This document shows positions 39,628 to 48,583 of a stretch of 64,000 nucleotides of DNA, one piece after another. The translations under genes were made by a program, and so were the position numbers. Source of the DNA: Bradyrhizobium diazoefficiens USDA 110 (GTDB lineage Bacteria > Pseudomonadota > Alphaproteobacteria > Rhizobiales > Xanthobacteraceae); contig NC_004463.1 in NCBI RefSeq assembly GCF_000011365.1, forward strand, positions 5,566,001-5,630,000, written 5' to 3'. Positions within the stretch are counted from its first letter, which is position 1, and each line of letters begins with the position of its first letter. Below the pieces are notes generated by a model. The model did no database searches. It saw nothing but the letters and a program-made list of their open reading frames with translations, and was not told the origin of the DNA.

Positions 39628-39810
39628 TTATTTTGAATAGCGTTTCTCTTTGAGAGCTTGCTTGATCGCCCATTCGGCGGCAAAAACTGCCCCTGCACGA
39701 TCACATGAAGTGCCAGTTTTCGGCGGGCGGCCTTCTCGCTCAAACGACCATTTCCAGCCAAAAGGATTGGCGGCTTGAACTATCGTGTATTCTATTTTTT
39801 GATATTGCAT
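39628..39810 (-). CDS. Small hypothetical protein (60 aa)
   Basis: A 60-residue protein starting MQYQKIEYTIVQAANPFGWK and continuing WSFEREGR, then AGAVFAAEWAIKQALKEKRY. The pattern, a short beta-rich start with WxWxF followed by a helix, recurs in small rhizobial proteins of unknown function. It begins 13 bases after the stop of the small zinc-ribbon gene at 39823-40002, so both may be on one message. Base composition is lower in GC than the core genes around it. Confidence 0.6.
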   Translation of the reverse strand: MQYQKIEYTIVQAANPFGWKWSFEREGRPPKTGTSCDRAGAVFAAEWAIKQALKEKRYSK

Positions 39811-39822
39811 CGGTCGGCCAAA

Positions 39823-40002
39823 TCATGTCGTTTTCGGCGGGTGCAATTCGCTTTTGGTCCATGCTTGAACTTCTGGGATCTGCATTGGGTCGATGTCATC
39901 GCACTTAATACACCGAAACTTGCGACCGCCTGTTTTGACGATCACGAAGTGCATCGGCTTGCCGCATTTCGGGCAGATCGGGCGCGGAGAGTTTTTGGGC
40001 AT
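39823..40002 (-). CDS. Small zinc-ribbon protein (59 aa)
   Basis: A 59-residue protein starting MPKNSPRPICPKCGKPMHFV. Two CxxC pairs (CPKC and, after 19 residues, CIKC) form a zinc ribbon. The rest is DDIDPMQIPEVQAW and a Lys/Pro tail. It resembles small Bradyrhizobium zinc-ribbon proteins of unknown function. No strong Shine-Dalgarno is seen, but the intact cysteine pairs argue that it is real. It is followed by the 60-residue gene. Confidence 0.65.
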   Translation of the reverse strand: MPKNSPRPICPKCGKPMHFVIVKTGGRKFRCIKCDDIDPMQIPEVQAWTKSELHPPKTT

Positions 40003-40539
40003 AGGGGCTCACGCTGAGTCGAGGGCGCGAGTCTTCTGCTCACAGTCATCGGTAGCCGGGCAGGCCGACGATAAAGCCACGCTACCTAACTATTGTGACG
40101 GCCGCATCAAGAAAGAATGGGACTACGTATTGTTACATAGGTTCTGGGGCAATCGGATCTGACGCGACTGTGCAACTCAAGCTTAAGCGTCCCTTTCATG
40201 TCTCAGTTGGGTCAAAAGCTGCCGTAGAGCACTGTATCGCGAAGGCTCCGCTAAGGGCCAGGAGCGGAATAACGCGCGGAAAAACAGCGGTGGCCTTACT
40301 CATCTGAATGAGATTGCAAACGGTCCTATTGCAAAAATCCAAAGACCGTATGCCATTTCATCGCCCTCTGGCCGAAAGCTCGTCACCTACGCCCCCGCCG
40401 ACGATTGCCTGTCGGGCAATACAGCCGCGCCGCGTGATCTCACGACGTGTCAAGCTCCGGCCCCGAAAATATTCCACTTTACCGAAATTCGGATTTGTCG
40501 TACATGCGAAACACCCTGGCCTGAGACAAGGGGCGGATC
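40003..40539. other. Gene-poor, lower-GC stretch
   Basis: About 540 bases without a supported gene. Base composition is less GC-rich than the flanking core genes and codon structure is absent in all six frames. It may be decayed horizontally acquired DNA; no insertion sequence ends are seen. Confidence 0.5.
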
Positions 40540-41005
40540 GCGATCGTCACGAACCGCAGGCCGGGCAGCGATGGACGCGACGGCGTCGGGCGCGATCGGC
40601 ATTGCAGGGCGGGACACCGTGAGCAATGGCTCTTGCGCATACGACCTGGCGCTGACAGCGTCTTCGCATGGCTTCGGGAGCGAGCACACGCCACCTCTCG
40701 GATTCCCAGCGAAGACGTGCGCGGACGGAGAAGTCGTGTGGTCCTGACGCCCGGGGTCTGTGCGTCAAGTCTTGCGGTGATGTTGCGGTCCGACCGGACG
40801 CGCGCATCAGCCATCCGTGAGGCGACGGGGGCAATAGTGCATCGCTCCCCGGGGAGAGCACGAAGGACACCGTTAAAACCATTCGCGCAGGGAAGGCCGG
40901 GCGATCCGGCGAGACCTGTAGTCCACCCCGTGTGCATTTTTTGTGGCGCACGGACTTGCGGGTGCCAGCCGGCGCCCGGCCTTCCCTGCGCCCTTGTCTC
41001 TGCGA
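40540..41005. repeat. Large intergenic repeat-like element with a 19-bp perfect inverted repeat
   Basis: A non-coding but strongly patterned stretch that I recognise as similar to multicopy intergenic sequences in Bradyrhizobium and Rhodopseudomonas, which are often mis-annotated as short proteins. The clearest structure is a perfect 19-bp inverted repeat (40885-40903 with 40973-40991) around a 69-base loop. Frames on both strands stay open, as GC-rich repeats often do, but have no ribosome sites or protein families. Boundaries are approximate. Confidence 0.6.
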
Positions 41006-41113
41006 GGACGCGCGAGAAGCAAAACTCGGGTGATATCCGCCGCGAGAATGCGAACGCTCGCCCGCTGTTTGAAACGTGTATTGGCACGACGGCAAGTCTA
41101 GCCCCACTCTCAC

Positions 41114-41218
41114 TGTCATCGCCCGCGAAGGCGGGCGATCCAGTACTGCGCGGCGGACATTGTGCGAACCCACTGGTGCCTCGGAGTACTGGATGCCCCG
41201 CCTTCGCGGGGCATGACA
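41114..41218. repeat. Intergenic palindromic repeat, family A copy 2
   Basis: tgtcat and atgaca ends, with a hairpin at each end (41120-41137 and 41195-41212) and internal ccagtact / agtactgg. It closely matches the copy at 44460-44562. It lies just after the GMC oxidoreductase stop. Confidence 0.8.
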
Positions 41219-41233
41219 CCTGTATTGTGACAA

Positions 41234-42778
41234 CTACCGCATCATCATCCGCGCGATCGCTTCCCCGATCACCACCGTCGTGAAGTGGGTGTTGGCCCGG
41301 CAGTCCGACGGCATGATCGATGCATCGGCGACGCGCAAGCCCGCGATGCCCTTCACCGTGCCATCAGGGTTGACGACGCCATCGGCGTCGTTGACGCCGC
41401 TCATGCGGCAGCTGCCGGCGGCGTGCTGGATGTCGCCGGTCTCACGGCGCAGCAGGGCGTCGAGTTCGTGATCCGGCAAGGCCGCGGCTTGCGGCAAGGT
41501 CAGATCCGTGTCGGTCAACCGGATCCAGTCGGCGATGCCGGAAAGCGCCGGCTGGGACGTAATCACCGCGAGCCGCTTCACCGCATCCATCATGCGCAGC
41601 ATGTCCCGGGGATCGGCCAGCATGTTCTCCTCGACAACGGGATCGATACTGGGGTCGGTCGAGGCGAGCTTGAGCGTTCCGCGAGAATAGGCGTTGAACA
41701 GCCCGGCGCCGATCGCCCCGGGCACGCCGATGCCGCGATGGTTGAACGCAATCAGGATCATGTCGCGCTTGCCGCCATTGGCGAGGCCCGAGGAATAGGT
41801 CACGCAGCAATTGGTGTGGCGAGTGTCCGGATCGGTCGGCCGCAGGTTTTCGCGGAGCTGGATCGTGGCGCGAAACAGCGGGTGGTCGAAGAAGTGGCGG
41901 CCGACCGGCAGATCGCGCGCGACGGCGATCCCCATCGCCTTCAGTTCCTCGGCCGGGCCGATGCCCGAGCGCAGCAGGATCGCCGGACTGTGGATCGCGC
42001 CGGCGCACAGCACGATCTGGCGCGCACCGATGTCGCTCGTGCCCTGCCCCTCGATGAGGACGCGGACGCCGGTCGCGCGGCCGTCGCTGATCAGCACACG
42101 ATCGACCAGCGCATGACCGCGGATCTCCAGATTGGCTCGGCCGCGCGCGGGCTCGAGATACCCCTCATTGGTCGTGATGCGGCGGCTGTCGCGGCTGTTG
42201 ATGGGATAACAGGCGACACCCTCGCCGTCAGGGCCGTTGACGTCGGCGCACCAGGGATAGCCGCTGGCCAGCGCCGCATCGCGCAAGCCGCGATCGATCG
42301 GGCCCCATTTCTCAGGTGGCGCGCGATAGACCGGCAGCGGGCCGCCGCGTCCATGTCCCTCGGTGTGGCCGAATTCCATGTCGTCCTCGATCACCGAGAA
42401 CAGCGGCATCACCTCTTTCGCCGACCAGCCGGTGCAACCATTGGCCGCCCATTCGTCGAAGGCGTCAGCAACGCCGCGGATCGCGATCTGGCCGTTCATC
42501 ATCGACGAGCCGCCCAGCCCCTTGCCGCGCCAATAGAAGCGCGGCTCCTGCCCCGCCACGCGGCGCGTCAGCAGATCAGGCCACTGCCATTTTTCCTGGT
42601 ACTCGCGCTTGTGGATGATCGGGATCGGATTGGGCGTCTTCACTTCCCACGGCGCTTCATCAGCGCGCCAGTCGAGACCCGCTTCGAGCAGCAGCACGCG
42701 CCTTGCGGGATCCTCGGAGAGCCGCGCCGCAACAGCGGCGCCGGCGGAGCCGCCGCCGACAACAATGACATCGTACAT
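41234..42778 (-). CDS. GMC family FAD-dependent oxidoreductase
   Basis: A 514-residue flavoprotein of the glucose-methanol-choline family, which oxidises alcohols. The start at 42778 (MYDVIVVGGGSAGAAVAARL) gives the Rossmann FAD motif. GLGGSSMMNGQIAIRG is the second family signature. The C-terminal catalytic part reads DIQHAAGSCRMSG and later ADASIMPSDCRANTHFTTVV. Substrate is not clear; choline dehydrogenase-like alcohols are typical. The ATG begins four bases after the stop of the ABC binding protein gene, so the two are likely one transcript. Confidence 0.92.
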   Translation of the reverse strand: MYDVIVVGGGSAGAAVAARLSEDPARRVLLLEAGLDWRADEAPWEVKTPNPIPIIHKREYQEKWQWPDLLTRRVAGQEPRFYWRGKGLGGSSMMNGQIAIRGVADAFDEWAANGCTGWSAKEVMPLFSVIEDDMEFGHTEGHGRGGPLPVYRAPPEKWGPIDRGLRDAALASGYPWCADVNGPDGEGVACYPINSRDSRRITTNEGYLEPARGRANLEIRGHALVDRVLISDGRATGVRVLIEGQGTSDIGARQIVLCAGAIHSPAILLRSGIGPAEELKAMGIAVARDLPVGRHFFDHPLFRATIQLRENLRPTDPDTRHTNCCVTYSSGLANGGKRDMILIAFNHRGIGVPGAIGAGLFNAYSRGTLKLASTDPSIDPVVEENMLADPRDMLRMMDAVKRLAVITSQPALSGIADWIRLTDTDLTLPQAAALPDHELDALLRRETGDIQHAAGSCRMSGVNDADGVVNPDGTVKGIAGLRVADASIMPSDCRANTHFTTVVIGEAIARMMMR

Positions 42779-42782
42779 CGCG

Positions 42783-44333
42783 CTATTTCTCAACGTTCCA
42801 GAACACCGGGATGGCGGACGGTATCAGATTGCGCAGCGTCGCGCGATAAAGCGCCGGCTGGGCGAACTGGCCCCAGGGAATCCCGGGCGCCTGATCGTAC
42901 ATCACCGTCTGAATCTCGGCCGCGATTGTCTTGCGATCCTCCTCGGCAGGCGCCTTGGCGAAGGCTTCCATGAGTGGCGTGATGCGCGCATCGCATTGCC
43001 AGCCGGTGAAGTCGGCACAGTTGAACGCCACCATGACGTTGGTCAGCGGCGAGCCGAGATCGAAGCCGCCGGCGTGAACGCCATAGACGCTCCAGCCCTC
43101 CTTCTTGGCACGGCGCGCCAGCACGCTCGCCCAGTCCATCACCTGGAGATCGACGTTGAAGCCGGCCTGCTTCAGCCGCTCGGCCAGCACCTGCGCCGAG
43201 ACGCGCGGGGCTTCGAGGTCGTTCGCCTCCATGACGATCACGGGCTCGCCGGCATATTTCGTCGCCTTCAGCGCGGCGCGCGCCGCTTCGATCGACGGCT
43301 TTGCGGCGGCTTCCGTGCCGGCCTTGCTGTCATAGGTGGTGCCGCAGGTGAAGAAGGTCGCGCAGGGCGTGGCGTATTTGGCATCGAGGCCGAGCGCATC
43401 CAGCACTTCGCGCTGGTCGACCAGCTTCCACAGCACGCGCCGGATCGCCGGATCGTCGAACGGTTTCGACGCCGCGTTGAGGCGGTAGGCGCCGGCGAAC
43501 ATGTTGCCGCCGGTGAAATTGAGCAGTTTCACGCGGGAGTTCTTCTCCAGCGTCGGCAGCAGATCGAACGGCGCGTACTGCATGAAATCGACTTCGCCGG
43601 CCTGGAGCGCGGAAGCCGCGGTCGCTCCGTCCGGAATGACGCGGATCTCGAGCGAGTCGACATTGACGCGCTTGCCGCCGGCGAGGAAGTCGGCGGGCTC
43701 GGGGCGCGGCACATAGTCGGCGAACTTCTTCAGGATCATGCGGTCGCCGGTGCGGTGATCGGCCTTGCTGTAGACGAACGGGCCGGAGCCGACGATCTCG
43801 GTGATGCGCTGGTCGCCGGGCGTCTTGGCAATGCGCTCGGGCATCATGAAGGCGACCGGGCTGACGGGGTTGCCGAGCGCGTCGATGACGAGGCCGGACG
43901 GCTCCTTCAGCGTCAGCACGAACGTCTTGGCGTCCGTCGGCTCAAGCGAGGCCGTGATCGCGAAGATGCGGCGGCCGAGCGCACTGCGGGTACCCCAGCG
44001 GCGCAGCGATGCGACGCAGTCGGCCGCCGTGACCGGCTGGCCGTCATGCCACTTCAAGCCGTCGCGCAGCGTGAAGCTGTAGGTCAAGCCATCGGGCGAG
44101 ACCTTCCAGTCCTGCACCATCTGCGGTTTGATCTCGCCTTTGGAATCCTTCGCAAACAGCGTGTCGAACACCATGTAGCCGAACGTGCGCGAAATATAGG
44201 CCGTGGAGAAATGCGGATCGAGCGTGACGATCTCCGCCTCAAGCACCGCGACGAGATTGCCCGCTGCATGCGCGGGCCCGGCAACCAGCGCGAGGGCGAA
44301 CAGCGCCGGAATGAATGACTTTGGCTTGAACAT
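42783..44333 (-). CDS. ABC transporter substrate-binding protein, family 5 (peptide/nickel type)
   Basis: A 516-residue periplasmic binding protein. A signal peptide is present (SFIPALFALALVAGPAHAAG). The family-5 pattern follows: EIVTLDPHFSTAY, FDTLFAKDSKGEIKPQMVQDW, LRDGLKWHDGQPVTAADCVASLRRW. The ligand class is peptides, opines or similar. No permease or ATPase gene is nearby. It is coupled to the GMC oxidoreductase, which suggests the bound compound may be an alcohol-bearing substrate, but this is inference. Confidence 0.92.
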   Translation of the reverse strand: MFKPKSFIPALFALALVAGPAHAAGNLVAVLEAEIVTLDPHFSTAYISRTFGYMVFDTLFAKDSKGEIKPQMVQDWKVSPDGLTYSFTLRDGLKWHDGQPVTAADCVASLRRWGTRSALGRRIFAITASLEPTDAKTFVLTLKEPSGLVIDALGNPVSPVAFMMPERIAKTPGDQRITEIVGSGPFVYSKADHRTGDRMILKKFADYVPRPEPADFLAGGKRVNVDSLEIRVIPDGATAASALQAGEVDFMQYAPFDLLPTLEKNSRVKLLNFTGGNMFAGAYRLNAASKPFDDPAIRRVLWKLVDQREVLDALGLDAKYATPCATFFTCGTTYDSKAGTEAAAKPSIEAARAALKATKYAGEPVIVMEANDLEAPRVSAQVLAERLKQAGFNVDLQVMDWASVLARRAKKEGWSVYGVHAGGFDLGSPLTNVMVAFNCADFTGWQCDARITPLMEAFAKAPAEEDRKTIAAEIQTVMYDQAPGIPWGQFAQPALYRATLRNLIPSAIPVFWNVEK

Positions 44334-44459
44334 TGTTGCTTATTTGCCTTTTGACTTGTCGTTTGCAGTCGCCAGGAAAAAGCAATGTTCGTGCCCGATC
44401 AACGGAGGCACGTATGCGCTCACGGCTATCTGCCAAGCGTTTGCGGGCTACACCGTCGG

Positions 44460-44562
44460 TGTCATCGCCCGCGAAGGCGGGCGATCCAGTATTCCAGAGA
44501 CGATTGTGGTTCGGCCGAGAGGCTGCGGCGTACTGGATGCCCCGCCTTCGCGGGGCATGACA
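44460..44562. repeat. Intergenic palindromic repeat, family A copy 3
   Basis: Same architecture as the copy at 41114-41218, in the same orientation, with matching end hairpins and a different centre. It lies between the parC stop and the start of the binding protein gene, so the two copies flank the GMC/binding protein pair. Confidence 0.8.
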
Positions 44563-44589
44563 CGGCGTTGTAGCAGGCAGTCGCAGCCC

Positions 44590-46845
44590 CTACTCGATCC
44601 CCCGGCCGAACTTGTTCGATTTCGGGAAACCCTTCGGCGGCAGGCGGCCGGCGTCGGCGCGGGTGCCCTGCCACTCCGCGAGCTCCTTCATGGTCGCGGA
44701 GAATTCGCGGCCCGCGGAGTCCTTCCAGGTCAGGCCGGCCTTGGCGTCGAACACGACGACGTCGGAGAGACCGCCGTCCTTGTACTTCTGCAAGCGGACG
44801 CCGCGGCCGCGGGCCATCTCCGGGATCTGGTCGAGCGGGAACACCAGCATCTTGCGGTTCTCGCCGATGACCGCGACGGTGTCGCCGACCACCTCGGTGA
44901 CCGTGCGTGCCTCGTTCGGCATGTCGACGTTGAGGACCTGCTTGCCCTTCTTGGTAGTGCCGACGCAATCGTCCTCGTTGACGACAAAGCCCTGACCCTC
45001 GTGGCTCGCGACCAGGAATTTGCGTCCACCCTTGTTGACGAACAGCGCGACGGGCGCCGCCTCCTGCTCGAGGTCGATGAACAGGCGGATCGGCTCGCCG
45101 TGACCGCGGCCGCCCGGAAGTTTCGCGACATCGAGCGAGTAGAACTTGCCGTTGGTGGCGAACAGCAGCAGCTTCGAGGTCGTCTCCGCGAAGAACGCGA
45201 AGCCGAGCCTGTCGTCCTGCTTGAAGGCAAGGCCCGAGAGATCCTCGACATGCCCCTTCATGGTGCGGATCCAGCCCTTGTCGGACACGACGACCGTCAC
45301 CGGCTCGCGCTCGACGAAGGCCTCCTCGATCGCGGCGAGATCGTGCTCGGGCGCATCGGCAAAGGTGGTGCGGCGCTTGCCGAGCGGCGTCTTCGGCCCG
45401 AACATGTCGCGGACCTTGCCGACCTGCTCGCCGACCTTCTTCCACTGCTCGGCTTCCGAGGCGAGCACCGCATTGATGCCCTTGAGCTCGTTGCGGAGGT
45501 TCTTATCCTCGGTGCGGATCTCCATTTCCTCGAGCTTGCGCAACGAGCGGAGCCGCATGTTGAGGATGGCCTCAGCCTGCACCTCGGTGAGCTTGAACGC
45601 CTTCATCAGCGCCGGCTTCGGCTCATCCTCGGTGCGGATGATCTTGATCACCTTGTCGATGTTCAGATAGGCGATCAGGAAGCCGCCGAGAACTTCCAGT
45701 CGATGCTCGATCTGCGCCTTGCGGTAGTTGCTGCGCCGGATCAGGACGTCGCGCAGATGGTCGAGCCATTCGCGCAGGCACTCCGCGAGCCCCACGACCT
45801 TGGGGATGCGGCCCTTGATCAGCACGTTGAGGTTCAGCGGAATCTTGTTTTCCAGCTCGGTCAGCCGGAACAGCGATTCCATCATCAGCGCCGGATCGAC
45901 GTTCTTCGACTTCGGCTCGATCACGATGCGGACGTCTTCGGCCGACTCGTCCCTGACATCGCCGACCAGCGGCAGCTTCTTCTGATCCTGAAGCTCGGCG
46001 ATCTTCTCGATCAGGCGCGACTTCTGCACCAGAAAGGGGATCTCGGTGACGACGACGACCCAGGTGCCGCGTGCGCCCTCTTCCTGCTCCCACCTGGCGC
46101 GGACGCGGAACGAGCCGCGGCCGGTCGTGTAGGCCTCCGCGATCGCCTGCTTGGAATCGACGCAGATGCCGCCGGTCGGAAAGTCCGGGCCCTTCACCCA
46201 CTTCAGCAGCGCCTTGGATTTCGCGTCGGGCTTCTCGATCAGATGCAGCGCCGCGTCGCAGAGCTCGGCGGCATTGTGCGGCGGGATCGAGGTCGCCATG
46301 CCGACCGCGATGCCCTGCGCGCCGTTGGCGAGCAGGTTCGGGAAGCCGCCGGGCAGGACGATCGGCTCCTTCGACTGGCCGTCGTAATTGGGACGGAATT
46401 CAACGCCGTCCTCGTCGATGCCCTCGAGCAGAAGCCGCGCGACATCGGTCATGCGCGCTTCGGTGTAGCGGTAGGCGGCGGGGTTATCGCCGTCGATATT
46501 GCCGAAATTGCCTTGGCCGTCGACCAGCGGGTAGCGCGAGGAGAAATCCTGCGCGAGCCGCACCATGGCGTCGTAGATCGCCTGGTCGCCATGCGGATGG
46601 AACGAGCCCATCACGTCGCCGACGATCTTGGCGGATTTCTTGAAGGCCGTGCCGGGGTCGAGCCTGAGCAGGCGCATGCCGTAGAGGATGCGCCGGTGCA
46701 CCGGCTTCAGGCCATCGCGTGCGTCCGGCAGCGCGCGGTGCATGATGGTGGAGAGCGCATAGGCGAGATAGCGCTCTTCCAGCGCCTCACGCAGCGGCAC
46801 CTCATGGATTTCGGCCGGTTCCGGCGGAATCAATCGTTTTCCCAT
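44590..46845 (-). CDS. parC: DNA topoisomerase IV subunit A
   Basis: ParC is the DNA-breaking subunit of topoisomerase IV, which separates daughter chromosomes. The 751-residue protein has the catalytic Tyr127 in [10 protein letters not shown] and the quinolone-resistance region [18 protein letters not shown]. The C-terminal beta-pinwheel shows repeated segments such as [13 protein letters not shown]. Length and motifs distinguish it from GyrA (which carries a GyrA box). It follows a small secreted protein and recO on the same strand. Confidence 0.95.
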   Translation of the reverse strand: MGKRLIPPEPAEIHEVPLREALEERYLAYALSTIMHRALPDARDGLKPVHRRILYGMRLLRLDPGTAFKKSAKIVGDVMGSFHPHGDQAIYDAMVRLAQDFSSRYPLVDGQGNFGNIDGDNPAAYRYTEARMTDVARLLLEGIDEDGVEFRPNYDGQSKEPIVLPGGFPNLLANGAQGIAVGMATSIPPHNAAELCDAALHLIEKPDAKSKALLKWVKGPDFPTGGICVDSKQAIAEAYTTGRGSFRVRARWEQEEGARGTWVVVVTEIPFLVQKSRLIEKIAELQDQKKLPLVGDVRDESAEDVRIVIEPKSKNVDPALMMESLFRLTELENKIPLNLNVLIKGRIPKVVGLAECLREWLDHLRDVLIRRSNYRKAQIEHRLEVLGGFLIAYLNIDKVIKIIRTEDEPKPALMKAFKLTEVQAEAILNMRLRSLRKLEEMEIRTEDKNLRNELKGINAVLASEAEQWKKVGEQVGKVRDMFGPKTPLGKRRTTFADAPEHDLAAIEEAFVEREPVTVVVSDKGWIRTMKGHVEDLSGLAFKQDDRLGFAFFAETTSKLLLFATNGKFYSLDVAKLPGGRGHGEPIRLFIDLEQEAAPVALFVNKGGRKFLVASHEGQGFVVNEDDCVGTTKKGKQVLNVDMPNEARTVTEVVGDTVAVIGENRKMLVFPLDQIPEMARGRGVRLQKYKDGGLSDVVVFDAKAGLTWKDSAGREFSATMKELAEWQGTRADAGRLPPKGFPKSNKFGRGIE

Positions 46846-46906
46846 GCCGCCCGGTTAAACCGTGGAAGCGAATCGGGCAAGGATGGATTGGTTCCCTGTG
46901 GGCGGC

Positions 46907-47191
46907 TTACTGCCCCGCCCAGCCGGCGGTCACGGTCTGGGTGGCCTGGCGATTTTGGGCCTGTGTGGTGGTCGGCGCGTTGGTCAGGCAGCGCCGGGCA
47001 GTCTCGATCTCTGCTTCCGTCGCGCCCTTGGACCGGGCCCATGCCTCTGCGGCTGCTGCCGAATATTTGGCTACATAGAACCTGACGACCGTGCAGGAGG
47101 CACGGCGAACCAGTCCTGTTTGCTCGCCTGCGAGGGCGTCCGGCGCCAGCGCAATCAGCGCTGCCGACACAATAAGTCCCTTAATCAGCAT
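46907..47191 (-). CDS. Small secreted protein (94 aa)
   Basis: A 94-residue protein with a clear signal peptide (MLIKGLIVSAALIALAPDALA) and a mature part of about 73 residues. It has two Cys (RASCTVVRFYVAKYS and RRCLTNAP) that could form a disulfide, and a Thr/Gln-rich end. It lies between recO and parC on the same strand. No family is recognised; a periplasmic role is likely. Confidence 0.65.
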   Translation of the reverse strand: MLIKGLIVSAALIALAPDALAGEQTGLVRRASCTVVRFYVAKYSAAAAEAWARSKGATEAEIETARRCLTNAPTTTQAQNRQATQTVTAGWAGQ

Positions 47192-47291
47192 CAGGTTTAT
47201 CCCCGGGTTGGAACCCCACGGGCCAATCCAGGAAACCCGATTTGGTTCCGGGACATGCCATCTGATCAGACAATACAGAGGCGCGCTGACG

Positions 47292-48044
47292 TCATGGCGC
47301 CGGGATCGCCGCCCTCGCCTGCTGCCGCGTCAAGGCATTGATGAAGCCGGCCCGCGCGTCGGAATGGACCTGCCCGCGCGGCTCCAGCACGTGGCGCAGC
47401 AGGAACAATCCGGTCAGCCGAAAACCGTCCTGAAGATCCTGGTCGGTGAGCTCGGTCGCGGTTTCGCCGTGGCGCAGGAACGGCGGCAGGCGCAGCAGCC
47501 GGTCGCGCCATGGCTCGCCCGCGCCGCGCGACACCGCGCCGCCGGATTTCGGCGAAACGTAGATAAGGTCCGTGGTCTCCCCGGTCACCGCGCAGTTGTC
47601 CAGCGCGAGCCCGAAGCCGAGCTCGGCGAGCATCGCCAGCTCGAAATGGATCACGTGTACGGCCGCGCTGCCGATGTCGTCGAAATCGTCGAGCGAATGT
47701 TCGAGCAGCCCGAATATCTCCTCGTGCGGATCGCGCTCGGGAAGGAGCCGCGCGATCGAGGCGAGATGGGTGACGCCGTAGACGCCGTGGGACGAGGCCA
47801 GCAGCGTGGCCGCACGCAGCTTCAGGCCCTCGACCGCGTAGGTGCCGAGATGCTCGTCGAGCCGCGCCCGCCACACCGCGCTAACGCTGTTGCCCGGTTG
47901 CAGCAAGGGCCGCATCCGCGAGCCGGCACCGCCGCGCACGAGACCGAGATGGCGGCCGTGCGCGCGCGTCAGCAGTTCGACGATGGCGCTGCTCTCGCCA
48001 TGCCGCCGCACCCCCAGCACGATGCCTTCGTCGGTCCATTCCAT
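47292..48044 (-). CDS. recO: DNA repair protein RecO
   Basis: RecO loads RecA on SSB-coated single-stranded DNA in the RecFOR pathway. The ATG at 48044 ([20 protein letters not shown]) is the family start. The N-terminal OB-fold contains [22 protein letters not shown]. The later region has [22 protein letters not shown]. The C-terminus is [16 protein letters not shown]. Length about 250 residues. It lies in the era-recO arrangement typical of proteobacteria, here separated by one membrane protein gene. Confidence 0.94.
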   Translation of the reverse strand: MEWTDEGIVLGVRRHGESSAIVELLTRAHGRHLGLVRGGAGSRMRPLLQPGNSVSAVWRARLDEHLGTYAVEGLKLRAATLLASSHGVYGVTHLASIARLLPERDPHEEIFGLLEHSLDDFDDIGSAAVHVIHFELAMLAELGFGLALDNCAVTGETTDLIYVSPKSGGAVSRGAGEPWRDRLLRLPPFLRHGETATELTDQDLQDGFRLTGLFLLRHVLEPRGQVHSDARAGFINALTRQQARAAIPAP

Positions 48045-48074
48045 TGAAGGGACTCTAGCATTTTGAGCGACCGT

Positions 48075-48173
48075 CGGGTGGCCAAAGCGAAGCGCGCCCA
48101 CCAATTTTGATCCACCGCGATCGTGGTGGGCACGGCGCGCAAGGGCGCACCTTTACCCACCCTACGGCACCGC
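48075..48173. repeat. Intergenic palindromic repeat, family D copy 2
   Basis: Outer gggtgg and ccaccc ends, with internal cgcgcccacca / tggtgggc arms. It belongs to the same broad type as the element at 15911-15985 (aagcgaagcg core). It lies between recO and the small membrane protein. Confidence 0.65.
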
Positions 48174-48181
48174 GCAAAACC

Positions 48182-48562
48182 TCACGCGTTGAACCAGCCC
48201 TGCGCGTCGCCGCTGAAGGAGAAATACAGGCCCATCGTGGTCAGCACGCAGGAGACGATCTCGATGGCGCTGTCGAGCTCCATGCCCTTCTCGCCGATGA
48301 TCTGGCCGAGCGAGATCACCGACAGCACCAGGGCTGCGGCCAGCACCCAGCGCGGCCAGTTCTTGCGCCAATGCGCAGCCAGCCAGACGAAATAGACCAG
48401 CAGCAGGATCATGCCGCCGGCGAGCAGGGTCGCCGTCATGATCATCTGCTCGGTCATCTCGGCATTGGGCGTGCGGTCCTGCACCGCAACCGACAGCGCA
48501 TCCAGCATCAACGACGCATAGAGCAGCGCTTCGAAGCGCCGGACGTTCGTGGGCACGCTCAT
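48182..48562 (-). CDS. Small membrane protein (126 aa)
   Basis: A 126-residue protein with about three membrane helices: TATLLAGGMILLLVYFVWLAA, WVLAAALVLSVISLGQII and a weaker SAIEIVSCVLTTMGLYFSF. The N-terminus is MSVPTNVRRFEALLYASLML. It lies 21 bases after the era stop and upstream of recO on the same strand. It is conserved in this position in related genomes as far as I recall, but no function is known. Confidence 0.7.
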   Translation of the reverse strand: MSVPTNVRRFEALLYASLMLDALSVAVQDRTPNAEMTEQMIMTATLLAGGMILLLVYFVWLAAHWRKNWPRWVLAAALVLSVISLGQIIGEKGMELDSAIEIVSCVLTTMGLYFSFSGDAQGWFNA

Positions 48563-48583
48563 CGGATACCGATCTGTTCTTGC

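Noticed and set aside
39235..40261. Insertion sequence ends suggested by a 13-base direct repeat
   Set aside because: The repeat copies (39235-39247 and 40249-40261) are not inverted, no transposase lies between them and no target duplication is visible.
40479..41219. Overlapping 228- to 246-codon minus-strand frames
   Set aside because: They lie in a repeat-like element, two frames are open at once, no ribosome site or family is present, and similar sequences are known to be mis-annotated as proteins.
44203..47085. 960-codon plus-strand frame opposite parC
   Set aside because: Antisense shadow of parC; composition is low-complexity Leu/Asp/Arg and no domain is visible.
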